Origin: Xiphydria camelus
Lineage: Eukaryota; Arthropoda; Insecta; Hymenoptera; Xiphydriidae
Assembly (NCBI GenBank): GCA_963678675.1
Contig: OY783195.1
Location: forward strand, 4,722,001-4,786,000
DNA length: 64,000 nt
Direction: 5' to 3'
The notes beneath the pieces are model-generated. The model had not been told where the DNA came from and made no database searches. It was given only the letters and a program-made list of their open reading frames with translations. This document shows, piece by piece, positions 1 through 10,937 of the stretch. Position numbers and translations under genes: made by a program. Positions within the stretch are counted from its first letter, which is position 1; each line of letters starts with the position of its first letter.

Positions 1-1510
1 ACGTCATATAATATACTATAGCCGCGAAGCGAAGCTACTTTTTATATTTCCATTGATTCTTACGAGGTAACGCACACTTGAGCGAAGCGAAGCGACGCTC
101 GCCTAGATGTGCTTTGACCTTAATAGTGATAATGAATAAAGAAGATAAGGCCCATAAATATTTAAGTTTATTACTTACATTTTCATATATCTGAAAAATA
201 TTCAAATTTGAAATCTGGCAACGTCGCATCACATGGTTTATGAAATGACAGGAGTACGGCTCTGAATAGAATAATCGTATATCCGTACAGCTCTGAAACC
301 TCTAATATCCCATAACCTCTATAAATCACTGAATTTAGTGTACTGCGGCCAAATATTGCCGCCAACTCATACTCATCGAAAAGAATTTGAATATCGAAAT
401 TTCTCCCATTTTTAAAAAATATAATAAAATTAACTTCTATACCATTAGTGCCAGTACCTACAATTCATAACGACAATACTTCTCAGATGGCCACCGGTTT
501 CGTTAAACGTTGCTTACTGTCGCGCCATCACCCGGCCATGCACGAACGCTATGATGACAGTTGCCAATTCTATTTCAAGTTATATTCTATCGTCAAAACA
601 CTACGTTTTGCTGTTTACGAACATCAATATCTTTGTCAAACATTCGGTGACCTTATATTTTTATGAACTGAAAAGATTCTATGCAATTTTGTGAAGATAT
701 GGAAACTGTTTTATTTCATGTGTCATACCTTTAAACATGTAGATGTCGGCATTCAAACGTGGAAAAGTAGATTTTCCGTAAGGTTACATGTTAAATTTTC
801 AAATTTCAAAATCAACATTCTTTCTTAAATGCCCGGTAACCGGACCTGAAACTTTCCAAAAATAATCTTACGATATTAATTTCCATTCTACACAAAAATT
901 AGCATTCTCTGCAATGTTTCATCTCGTGCAAGGAATACCTTAATTCCTTCTCACCACGCATTCAAATCAATCGCCGTGAAAGCTCAAAATCCGCCTTGCG
1001 GTATGTTTGGTCAGTAGCCGTGTCAGGAACGAGTGTCAGGTCGAGATGTAACATCGATCGCACGGCGCCGAAACATTTTTAATAATAATTTTACGAATTC
1101 TTACCAATAACTTATCCATTTTATCAGTGCATGAGGAAAAAAGCGTGAAGGCAGGTATTTTCTCATGCACCCTTTTCCCTCGACTCTGTTCCCTTTGATG
1201 TAAAAAATCCTGGCTGTAGTTTAATTTTCGCTCCCTTTTCTTTACATTTTTTACAGGGGTGCTAAAATGGTAAGGGACTTCTGTCACAACTTTAGTATAC
1301 ATTTCATCTTAAATGCCTCCGTCATAACAGGAGTTTATTCTGGGTGATGCTATTTTGATTTTCTTGAAATTTTTCTGTTGGACATAATTTCCGTTCATTC
1401 ATCTCTTATCCTTCCTTTTATTATTTCTTCGCAATTTCTTTCATTTTCATTGGTATCAATTCTAATCCTTGTCAGCATGGATTAGGTTAATTGTATTTTT
1501 TTTTCCCAAG
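1..1510. other. AT-rich upstream flank, no gene recognised
   Basis: This stretch precedes the two-gene transposon and may hold its 5' end, promoter and first exon(s). Two short clusters of the motif CGAAGCGAAGC occur near 22-35 and 82-100, in opposite relation to AT-rich flanks. An open frame at 448-666 and a minus-strand frame at 1036-1302 show no family resemblance and no convincing splice sites. I could not find a terminal inverted repeat matching the 3' side of the element. Confidence 0.5.
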
Positions 1511-1546
1511 GCGAATTACTTCGAGGACCCAGGAAAAGTGGCAAAT
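1511..1546 (+). CDS. Candidate small upstream exon of the transposon gene 1
   Basis: A 36-base open segment follows a pyrimidine-rich AAG acceptor and ends at an AAT|GTAAGG donor. It reads ANYFEDPGKVAN in the phase that joins directly to the exon at 1646. The implied intron is about 100 bases, like the other introns of this gene. It is supported only by splice signals and phase, so it could be chance. Any earlier exon carrying the true start codon was not identified. Confidence 0.35.
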
Positions 1547-1645
1547 GTAAGGACATTGTTCTTTTAAGAGTCATAATTGATGATTTATAAATTATCAAAT
1601 ACAATATTCAAGTTTTGGTACTTAATATTAAATTCCTCATCATAG

Positions 1646-3420
1646 CCAATCTATCAATTGCTGCTTCGGTCTACTGATGGGCAGACAGTAATTGAAGCTT
1701 ACCACACAGAAAAGGAACGATATTTACCCAAAAATATTAGAAATTTATTGAGCCGTATAATTATTAAAGACGAGGTGGAAAGGCAATTCGTAGTTGCTCG
1801 ACGTGATCACGAGCGTGATTACCTAACAGAGTTTCGGTAAATCCTTTTATCTTACAATTTTTTACTTAACTCACAAAATATATTTTATTGTTCGGTCGAT
1901 TATTTTGTAGCATTCCCCCACGAGTTTTTATAACATGGTCGGAGCAAATTGAAAATTTATTCGTCGGTGAAATCAGATGCATCTACTACAGTCCTTACAG
2001 ACGTCAAGGCAATAAGAAAATTCCAGCATCAGGCAGTCTGTATGAGCACTACGATTATACGCGAAAGAAATTAAGAAAAGCAAACGTTTTACGAGTGTCA
2101 CAGAGACCAGTGAACGTTATCGAACCACAACCCATCACAGGTAAAAGTGTTCTGTAAAATCGATAGATGTGCTGCAACATAAACTTAAATCATCTAATCA
2201 ATTGTTATTCTATATAGATGAAGCCAGGAGCGCTCTAGTATTTTTGAATACTAATGTGGGTCCTGAGACGTTGGTGAAACAACACTGGATAAAATCGCGT
2301 ATTTGCAGGAAAGAACGCCTGAAGGCTAACTGTTCTCTTAGTGACTATTATGAACTTTTGCCTTGTCTCAAACAGCCTTTTGGAGCTGAACTGGTAATTC
2401 ATTATTCAAATAACGTTAAGTAAAAATTCGAAATTCATAGTCGTAATATTGGAAAAAATTAATTACAGCTGAAGTTGGATTTTGCCGAGGTTTATCCCAC
2501 TCACGTGGATGAATTGTTTGATCGGTGGGAAAATGTAAGAGATCTTATCAGAACGAAGTTGGACAGATGTCCAGCACTCACTGGTGACCACTCTGTATCT
2601 CTGCGGTTGAGTCAGAGACTTTCACTAGGTAAAAAATTAATGTTTCAAAACGGTCTTCCGAATTATTTCCTTAAACTAGTATTCAATCGACTGAGCTACG
2701 GATTTACCTTATTTTTCTAGAAATCCAGGACGCGATTCTCCTTCTTTATTTGCCTTATCTGATATCTCCTCCACAACAAAAGCGACAACGAGGTGGAAAA
2801 GTTGTTAAAATTTCATCGCAAGAGAAGCTCGATGCCTTTATCATCCACGTTACGGTAAACAAATTATCAAACTTTTTAAAAAAAGGAAATTAACAAATAT
2901 TGAAAAAAAATGTCTTATTTTTAAAAAATTACTTTTCAAATCGAGACATTCATCAAAAAATGCGTTCATCATCTTCGTATACTTTTCCTCTGAAAAAATT
3001 AAGGAAATTGATTATAATTCATTGAATTTCTTGTAATAGACGGCTGAGGAAATCCTGCCAGCAGTGAATCGACATCGTGAAGCCCTCCTGAGAGCGAATT
3101 TAACATTTCAACCGACGCCCGTATTCGTTGGGTCTGTGGACGAGTTTACTGCTTTTTATGTGTACATGAATGACTCGATCGAGCGTCCATCGATCTACGA
3201 AGTTCAATCAGCCCTGCATGCTATTGATTTAACTATACAAATATGTTTTGCGATGGAGTGTGCATATCCTGTAAGATCCGAATCAGTCTGGGTATTCATT
3301 CAAAAAGGACTATATAATATTCATCGAGACTCAGATATTTGCAGCAGAGAAACAATTGCATTCCTCGGTCAAATTGAGTGTGCTTTAAAGACCGCAGATA
3401 AACATATTGCGCGTAATTAA
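1646..3420 (+). CDS. Transposon gene 1: multi-exon companion protein (5' partial)
   Basis: Six exons can be joined: 1646-1836, 1911-2140, 2218-2393, 2469-2628, 2721-2854 and 3040-3420 (TAA stop). Every junction has GT/AG ends, and the reading phase agrees across all five introns (71-185 bases). The joined segment is 1,272 bases, or 423 residues without a stop. I recognise no catalytic domain. The C-terminal part contains ALHAIDLTIQICFAMECAYP followed by a VWVFIQKGLYNI stretch. From memory this is typical of a widespread, unnamed protein encoded next to zinc-finger transposase-like genes in fish, cnidarians and insects. It ends about 76 bases before the ATG of the downstream gene on the same strand, so the two probably form one mobile unit. 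The true N-terminus is unknown. Lack of stops or frameshifts suggests recent activity or selection. Confidence 0.75.
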
Positions 3421-3496
3421 AAGAACAAAATTGTAGAAGTCCGTTATTATATGTATTTTTGTTATATTGCTTGGTATAATACATTTTGGCTCTACA

Positions 3497-6049
3497 ATGT
3501 TTTCATGTCCAATATGCGAAATGACGGGTTCGGAACCTACCAAGTATCCACATCACATTAGATTAGCTCATAGAGGAATCACTACGTTTCCTTGTGGAAT
3601 TGATTCCTGTTTAAGGGTGTTTAAAACTCTCAATTCATTAAGGGCACACGTATATAATAAACACTCAGAGAGGAAATCACGCGAAAATGTTAAGGGAAAA
3701 AAACGAAAAATCACATCCCGAAATGTGGATGTTCTAAGGGAGACGCAAGATAGAGACAGAGAGACGGAGAGAGATATAACTCTGAATGAACCGGTTATAG
3801 AGCAATCTGAAATTGATATCGGTGTTGTATCTTTGACTAATGAACTGCCCTCGGTCAGTGGAGTTCATGAGGCTCGTAATTATGTAACACCTGTGGGTAG
3901 TGACATTCAAGAGACAATAATAGACGAGAATCCTTTTATGCTCCTTGCAGCCAAATATTATCAATATCCTGATGTACCACGCGTTAGAGCAAACGAAATA
4001 ATTAATGATACCGCCGGAATTGTGAGACACGTAGTAGAATCATTGAAAAATAATGCATTACGAATGGTTAAAGAAAATCAAGGCTCCGTCTCTGTAGATG
4101 AAGTAAAAAACATTTTCGGTAACTTTGAAAATCCATTCGATGCAGTAAAAACAGAGCACCTCGCTTTTAGGACCTTTCGTGATACGTATATTCCTCCTGA
4201 ATCATATATCTTGGGTCAAAGGGAAGATTTTGTTCTACAAGATGGCATAAAAAAGCTGAAAATGGTTACTGTAACAGCTCAGTTGATAAAACCTCGTTTA
4301 GTTTTAAAAAAGTTTTTTGAGTTACCGGGGGTATTCGATGAATCGATTTCTTATTATCAGTCATTACAAAACAATTCTGAAATAATTTCTAATGTGATTC
4401 AAGGTGATTTATGGAAAAAATTAAGCGTAAATGATGGGAACAAAATTGTGAAGCCACTGATTCTCTATTTGGACGATTATGAGAATAATAATCCCTTGGG
4501 AAGCCATCGAGGAATTTCAAAATGTGGTGCGATGTATCTTGTGCTCCCAAGTATGCCGCCCCATCTTGTATCACAATTGGAAAATATTTTCTTATTTGTC
4601 TTGTTGAACACTCTGGATCGTAAGTATTTCAAAAAAGAATTGATTTTTCAGAAAATTAAGGAAGAATTAGAATTTTTAGAAAATACAGGGATTACCATTA
4701 ACCATTCTACCGGTGAGAAAAGAGTTTTTTTTAGACTATTAACGATTTCTGGGGATAATGCCGGCTTGCACGAAATTTTGAATTTCGTTGAATCGTTTAG
4801 GCATGAACATTTTTGTCGATTCTGTCTCGTTGGTCTCAGTCAAATTAACGAAATTTTTTATGAAAATCAGTGCGAATTACGTTCTCTAGCCAATTACGCA
4901 GCAGATTTAGCAAAAAATGATCCTAAAAGTACTGGAATAAAAGGAGAATGTCCTCTTCTTGGTGTAGGAGGATTCCATCCCGTAATTAATTTATACGTCG
5001 ACGTTGTTCACGATGTACTAGAAGGAATTTGCAGATATGACCTAGCGCGTATTATCCATTATTTTGTTAAACAAAAAAAAATTATGACTATAGAAGAATT
5101 AAATAATCGGGTTCGCGGTTTTGATTACGGACGAGTAAAAAATAAGCCGCCAGAGATTTTAGATATTCATCTATCGAAAAAGAAGATGTGTATTATTATG
5201 TCGAGCTCAGAGATGCTCACGTTAGTACGCCATCTTCCGCTCATTATTGGTCATGCTGTGGATTCCCAAGATGAAGTTTGGAAGTTATTAAAGGAACTAG
5301 TTGATCTGGTTAACTTTTTAGTGAGCTACGATCTCCCCCGCGCTTCTGATGTAATTTTGAGCGTGAAAATAGCGGAATACCTACAATGTTTACAAAGGCT
5401 TTTTCCAAATTGTTTCAAACCAAAACACCATCATCTTGTCCACTACCCGCAGGTACTAAATCTTTACGGACCTCTCTGGCTAATTTCCACAATGCGTTGT
5501 GAGGCCAAACATAGGGAGGGCAAACGAACTTCTCAGTCTGCCATAAGCCGCGTCAATGTATGTAAAACAATTGCAATTAAGCATCAGTTGTGCCTTAATC
5601 ACCGATTTCTGAGGAGAAAACCAATTTGTAGTATCCATTACAACAAACTTTCAGTCAAACAAACTCGATTGTTAGACTTAAATGGAATATTTGACATTAA
5701 ATCATTCGCTTATTTCTTTGATAAGCCCCTGACATTCGAGGTGGACACAGTGAGAAAAATAGCAGTTAAGGAAATTGATATTAAAATAAGTGATATTATT
5801 ATGATTCCAGGAGAAGATGGAATTGGTTTTTTCTGTATAGAGAATATTATAGTCGAAGCGAGTAATCAATGTATTTTTATCGCTAAAAAATTGAATTCAG
5901 TTTTTTTGGATGAGCACACAAACTCATTCGCAGTTCTCGACTCCAATTATTCGTGGGCTGTATTAACGATAGGCGATATCAGAGGATGTATTATTACGAA
6001 TTTGGTTCGCACAAAGTTGGGAAAATTTATTGTTAAGAAAGGGTTTTGA
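3497..6049 (+). CDS. Transposon gene 2: C2H2 zinc-finger transposase-like protein, 850 aa
   Basis: This is a single uninterrupted exon. I start it at the ATG at 3497 because the upstream in-frame extension has no ATG and because the first zinc finger begins immediately (FSCPIC). Residues 1-70 hold two C2H2 fingers: C-x2-C...H-x4-H, then C-x4-C-x12-H-x4-H. A basic, charged linker follows. The body has three acidic motifs in order: LYLDDYENNNPLGS (about residue 330), LTISGDNAGLHEILNFVESF with a following CRFC (about 420), and DVVHDVLEGI (about 505). A later KPKHHHLVHYP...STMRCEAKHR segment lies near residue 650. From memory these mark a widespread animal transposase-like family, possibly related to CACTA/EnSpm tnp2. 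I infer a D-D-E RNase H-fold nuclease in the nucleus, but residue assignments are tentative. It could be an active element or a domesticated copy. Confidence 0.8.
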   Translation: MFSCPICEMTGSEPTKYPHHIRLAHRGITTFPCGIDSCLRVFKTLNSLRAHVYNKHSERKSRENVKGKKRKITSRNVDVLRETQDRDRETERDITLNEPVIEQSEIDIGVVSLTNELPSVSGVHEARNYVTPVGSDIQETIIDENPFMLLAAKYYQYPDVPRVRANEIINDTAGIVRHVVESLKNNALRMVKENQGSVSVDEVKNIFGNFENPFDAVKTEHLAFRTFRDTYIPPESYILGQREDFVLQDGIKKLKMVTVTAQLIKPRLVLKKFFELPGVFDESISYYQSLQNNSEIISNVIQGDLWKKLSVNDGNKIVKPLILYLDDYENNNPLGSHRGISKCGAMYLVLPSMPPHLVSQLENIFLFVLLNTLDRKYFKKELIFQKIKEELEFLENTGITINHSTGEKRVFFRLLTISGDNAGLHEILNFVESFRHEHFCRFCLVGLSQINEIFYENQCELRSLANYAADLAKNDPKSTGIKGECPLLGVGGFHPVINLYVDVVHDVLEGICRYDLARIIHYFVKQKKIMTIEELNNRVRGFDYGRVKNKPPEILDIHLSKKKMCIIMSSSEMLTLVRHLPLIIGHAVDSQDEVWKLLKELVDLVNFLVSYDLPRASDVILSVKIAEYLQCLQRLFPNCFKPKHHHLVHYPQVLNLYGPLWLISTMRCEAKHREGKRTSQSAISRVNVCKTIAIKHQLCLNHRFLRRKPICSIHYNKLSVKQTRLLDLNGIFDIKSFAYFFDKPLTFEVDTVRKIAVKEIDIKISDIIMIPGEDGIGFFCIENIIVEASNQCIFIAKKLNSVFLDEHTNSFAVLDSNYSWAVLTIGDIRGCIITNLVRTKLGKFIVKKGF

Positions 6050-6687
6050 TGCGTTAAATCTTGAATAAAAAATTCTAATAATATGTTCTGTTGAATTATT
6101 GTATTCTTCATTGTTTGCTTTCCATATCCTAAAACATAATAAAGAGCCAGATGGGCATATGTTCTCTGTAGCGAAAAAGTAAATAAAATTTATAAACGTT
6201 ACAGAGAACGCAATACAAAATTTGCAGGGAAAAATTACCATTTTTTCATGAAAAATTGTCCATTATTTGGCCGATTTTTATTTACCTCAATAATTAATTT
6301 CTACTTAATAAGGTGAAGAAAATTTGCTCGCGGATAAATAAAAAATATAAAAACGTAGAATAAAAAGTTTCACATTGAACGGTGAATTTATATTCTAACT
6401 GGTGGGACAAAAATAATCCTTGAGGTTAGTAATAATTTCAGTACAGGTTAGTATATTTTACCGTACCGGTGTAGCAGTTTCTACCCCGAATTTAGCCATA
6501 ATTTTCATCTATTCCAACCACATTTTTTATTTGATACAGAGGTCACATTTTACTTTCGAGAACATGAAAAACTCTTTGAATGCATGATATTTTTTACCTC
6601 ACTGACCAAATGCAACACGATTACCGTACTAGTTGGGTATTTTTTCCCTGAATTTCAGGCAAATAGTACTGACGATTTCTCTCCGTG
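6050..6687. other. AT-rich 3' flank of the two-gene transposon
   Basis: The stretch holds the poly(A) signals and AT-rich sequence without a credible open frame. The transposon's 3' terminus should lie here or just beyond, but I could not pair it with a 5' terminus. Confidence 0.5.
6064..6069 (+). terminator. Poly(A) signal of transposon gene 2
   Basis: An AATAAA hexamer lies 15 bases after the TGA stop of the zinc-finger gene. A second AATAAA is at about 6138. The close spacing suits a compact transposon transcript. Confidence 0.5.
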
Positions 6688-7013
6688 TATGAGGTTAAAC
6701 TTGCTCGCTAGGAAATAAACTTGAAACACTCTATTATCTCATTATGTATACCGTTAAAAATGTTTGTAAAATTGCTAGACTTTAATACACAGAGGTATTT
6801 CGTAATTAGAATTGAGAGTGTATTGAAAATTATTGATATAATTATTTTATAAATTTAACGAAAATGTTATAATTTTCTCATGCATTCTTTGAATTATAAT
6901 CAAAGCTTGTAATTTTTAGAATATTCCATATTAAAATTAAAATTAAGTTCTCGTAGATAATGAGATAACAGTGATTAAAGTTTATTTCATGGCGAGTAAC
7001 TTTAGCCTCGTAT
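6688..7013. mobile_element. MITE with ~60-base terminal inverted repeats (copy 1)
   Basis: The left arm (about 6688-6750) and right arm (about 6951-7013) are imperfect inverted repeats. They share GATAATGAGATAA, AAGTTTATTTC, GCGAG and TTTARCCTC blocks in order. The centre, about 200 bases, is AT-rich and non-coding. The same arm sequence recurs at 48437-48507, so this is a dispersed family. It lies directly 3' of the two-gene transposon, but I see no proof that it belongs to it. Confidence 0.7.
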
Positions 7014-9939
7014 GGTATACGTCTGATTAGGCTCGTAGATCTTGCCACCTTTTCCGCGGTGAATTAATTAGCATTCGATTTGTTAATGACTCGCTCCACG
7101 CGTGGGCTCTCCATTTCCGAGTTATTTTCGTCCCGCTTCGCGATCTGACTCCTCCTCGGTTTGTTTTGCATCGCGAGAGTGCTCGCGTAAGCGATACTCG
7201 CGCCGGTCGTGGAAGGGATGAATGAACTCGTAACGCGCGAGGCGATCGTCGCGTCCGCTTCGTCGAAAATGCCGAAGCGCAGATATCGCTCGCGCGTGGA
7301 ACGGTCGTTCGCCATGCGACCGATATAAGGCGCGAACTATGTATCGTCGCATTATCTATGTACATATGTATGTGGGAACGAGGTATAACGTGTCGGGGTC
7401 TGGTTTTTATTACTCGGGTAGTGGTTTTTTGTCGGACATTATTCGAGTGTCTATAGACAGTTGCTATTGGGCAAATTGGGGGTTAGTTTTTGTCGGATAC
7501 AATGATGGATGCGTTTCGTATGTTTTGTAGACGTACGTATATATGTATTTGCGTTCGCCAAAACGAGAATATAATTGCTGCGAGAATTACACGGGCTCCT
7601 TTCGATTACGATCATCTCGTTATCCGGGGGCTCGTACTCCGTGAACTGCTGCAGTTTCGAGATTGCAATTCGAACCGCGGAAACGTTCAAGTGACTTTTC
7701 TCTCGAGAAGACTGGGATCGCGCCTTTCGCCGGAACTATGTACAGATATTCGCCGAGAAATAAGCGAGTCTATGAGATAATAGCGTCTGCTGGGGTCGAT
7801 GGTGTCGAAACGTCGATACTTATCCAGAGAAACAGTCGCTCGACACGCGACCGAACTTGACTCTCGGGTCGTAAACTCTGTCCTTTCGCGACGTTATGCA
7901 AACGAATGACTAATGCGTTCGATTGTGTCTTTTCCCCCATTTCACTCAATTGTCTCGAAGTCTAGACAGTCGCGGTCGAGTGACCTTCGAAGTCATTGGC
8001 TTTTCACGGTTGATGGAGGATCCTGAATGGTAGAGGAATACGTACGCGTGTCCTGTGCGAAGGAAGAGACGTTGACCGATCGAACGACTTGGGGGCCATC
8101 CATAAACCATGCGACGCAGTTTTTGGCCATTTTTGACTTCCCCTGCCCCATGTGACGACGCTTGCATCACGGCATCACGGTTTATGATTTAAACTTTAAA
8201 AATAGCAAATGACATGGAAATCCTCTTGAGTCATTTTCTCCGTTCTTAATTAAATCATGGTTAATTAAACTAAATCTGTTATTTAAATATAAAGCAAAAT
8301 CTGTTAAATTGAAGAATTTTGCGCTCGTACTTGCGGAAAAGTTGAAAAACTAAACTGTTTCAATTTCTAACTTTCTTTATTTGTCTTACAACTCTCTGCT
8401 AATACGAGTGACTAAAAATCTTAAGGTACCTTGTTATCACGTGAGAAAAAGAGAAAGAGAGGGGCAGAGTATACTAAATTAGTCTTCGAGAAATAACCTA
8501 AAAAAAGACACGTGTCGCAGTCGCTGACCCTTTCCCTCTCGCATGCAACGGATTTATAGATAGCCTCTCTCTTGGAAGCAGAGTTCGGAGGACTGTGAAG
8601 TAATTCGTTCGAGTAACGAAATCGCCAAGTAGTTCGTTACTCGTTCAAATTTCACACTGTCTCTCGTCTTTTATTTTATTCGCGAGTAAAATTCACCAGA
8701 AATTTACCGTTGCTGACTAAACGATTTTACGGTCGGCTTCGTATCTCGCATGGAAGACAGTCGCCTCGCATGACCGTCGATAACTCGCATTCGGTACGGG
8801 CGCTTCTTGCGCGAAGATTCCGGGGCGTGTGAGACGATCGCGGCGAAGGTGTCGAAACGATGATAAGTACGATAAGTAAACAGCCTCTTACCGCGCGGCT
8901 GAACTTGACTTGCAAACTCATTCCTACGCGCCACGCCAGGCCCAATCGTTACCCAAGTCATTGCGTGTCGTTTCTTTTTTGCTCATCCGACTATATCGTT
9001 CCGGTCGCGGTTGAGCGAACTTGAAAATGACTTTTTTTTCTTCTCGCGACTGATGGAGATGATTCCGAGGAAATGAAAGTATAATGTCTACGGTATACGT
9101 TCTCGCGGCGCCTTATTCATTTCTGTATATTAATTTTCATAATTACGGAACATATTAAATTCCATAATCATGTATTGGAGAAAAAACCTTTATACGAAAT
9201 TATATTAAAAATACAAATTTTTTACACCGCGGATACCGTATACCCCGATAAAATACTCGATCATTATTCAGAACTCGTTAATCCCATATCGTTCGGATCC
9301 GGTTAATCGTCGGACGCCGTATAGAGCCGATCGTAAATCTTATCCGGGTCAACTATGCGTCGTATATGAAAATTGATCTTCTCCTTTTGCGGCGATAGGC
9401 GTACACAGTCCCCGGTACAATGGACTCCTCGAATCTTATCACCTTTTCTTTTACTCGCGCAGCTGCGTACCTGCATCGTCGTACCGGTGCAAATTGATCC
9501 GATCGTTGCATTTTCCAACGCGTCAACGTCGTAGCGGCCAGCGCAACGAGGCGGGGACATCGTAAACCTTTCTTGTCCCGAGCGTGACGCGGGTGCGGAT
9601 AGTATAGTGGCGCACAGCGTCAGCGGGAGGCCGGGCGCATATGCACAACCGCGATACGCGTTGTCGGAGCGGCGTTTACAGTCCCTTCGCGCGGCTACTT
9701 ATGTATGACGAGTCGCGTGTTCGCGCTGCAGCGGTGCACGCGCACCGCACGTACGCGCGTACGTACGGGGAATAATGGGAACTCGCGCATACGTGGGATG
9801 AGAAACGAGGGCTGTTTTTCTCACAGTGGTTCGCCCGGCGAGAGGCAATTATCTCGTAAGCCGTGAACTTTTGGCCCGTATCGACGCCACGATTTTTTCA
9901 ATACATATTGGAAATGTGAATAGGAAGCCAGGTAGTTTA
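7014..9939. other. Unique CpG-rich sequence, no gene recognised
   Basis: Composition changes sharply from AT-rich repeat to CpG-rich unique sequence at about 7020. There are several overlapping open frames of 60-110 codons on both strands, as expected where stop codons are rare. None has a recognisable domain or a consistent exon structure. An AT-rich patch lies at about 8180-8450. Confidence 0.5.
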
Positions 9940-10166
9940 TTAACCCTTTCACAGACCTGGTGTACACGAGTATGTACATTGATCTTAGCTATTTTATATT
10001 TGTTTGAGACCATATGTACATTTATATGTACATGTCAAAATAAATATACAAAAATTTTGTTAATATAAAAATTGTAAAAATATGTTAATATCTATGATAC
10101 CACAAAGGCTAAAACATTTTTAAAAATGTTTACTCCGCGAAAAAAAATCAGGTCTGAAAGGGTTAA
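9940..10166. mobile_element. TTAA-flanked MITE (piggyBac-like ends)
   Basis: TTAA occurs at 9940-9943 and 10163-10166. The inner ends are inverted repeats: CCCTTTCACAGACCTG on the left and CAGGTCTGAAAGGG on the right. The 219-base interior (9944-10162) is AT-rich and non-coding. A TTAA target duplication with CCC-starting ends is characteristic of piggyBac-type transposition, so I infer a non-autonomous piggyBac-like element. Confidence 0.75.
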
Positions 10167-10239
10167 GTAAAAGTTAAGCCTTGTCTTGAGAGTAAAAGCA
10201 AAGTATTTATTCTTCGATGTCTTCACACTCTGATGCCGA

Positions 10240-10452
10240 GTTTACACGCTTGGCACTTGCCACAAACTTCAAGCCTTCACAAACGCTTCGCCAGCGCTTG
10301 CCGCAAACTTTTGATTTGTGCCAAAAACCGACACTCGGTCGGATCGGCCACAAGTGCTAGCAAGTCTACACAAGCCAAGCCAAACGCCCTATTCACACGT
10401 TTGAATTTGTGATGGCTTGTCGAGGTTTGGCAAGCGTGTAAACTCGGCATGA
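10240..10452. mobile_element. Foldback MITE with GCCGAGTTTACACGCTTG ends
   Basis: ATGCCGAGTTTACACGCTTG at the left (about 10242) is matched by its reverse complement at the right (about 10431-10450). The interior contains repeated AAGC/CTTG-type words that extend the pairing imperfectly. No coding sequence is present. Confidence 0.7.
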
Positions 10453-10791
10453 GAGCTATCTCTGAACGGACTATTTTCAAAATCTGAGGGCATTGCAAAA
10501 CCCCCTTTCCAAGGGACAGAGTGACCACTGGTCACATTGTACTCCAAGTGTACACCACATGTTCACCAGGCCTGCTAGGCCTAACGGGTTTTCTCCGGTT
10601 GTAAAGCAATGGAAACTTTCCCGGTTGTAAAGCAGTACATTGTACTCTCACGCTTTCTTCGTGGTGATAAAGCATAGTCTTAAATTTAGAATTATAAATA
10701 TCTAACACGCGCGCGGAGTTGTTTTCGCTTATTTCAATATTCAAGATCAGATCTCGACGTCTCGCGAACTTTCGGCGCGCATTTCGACTTG
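10453..10791. other. Unassigned sequence with a short direct repeat
   Basis: No gene is recognised. CCGGTTGTAAAGCA occurs twice between about 10596 and 10634, and GTGTAC/CATGTG words are frequent near 10530-10570. A minus-strand open frame across 10532-10945 overlaps the neighbouring MITE and has no family features. Confidence 0.4.
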
Positions 10792-10937
10792 CACTGTAAA
10801 AAATTTGTACTTCTAATAGACTTTTATATAAAGCTTCGCTTCGATAGGTGACCATGAAAATTAATCCTTCGAGCGCACACATCCTTCGCGACCAAATACA
10901 AAAAAACAAATTTTTAATACAAATTTTTGTTACAGTG
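10792..10937. mobile_element. Short MITE with CACTGTAA ends
   Basis: The left end CACTGTAAAAAATTTGTA is matched in inverted orientation by ACAAATTTTTGTTACAGTG at the right. The element is 146 bases long and non-coding. Confidence 0.65.

Noticed and set aside
448..666. 72-codon frame as first exon of transposon gene 1
   Set aside because: No donor in the needed phase and no resemblance to the family's N-terminus that I can recall.
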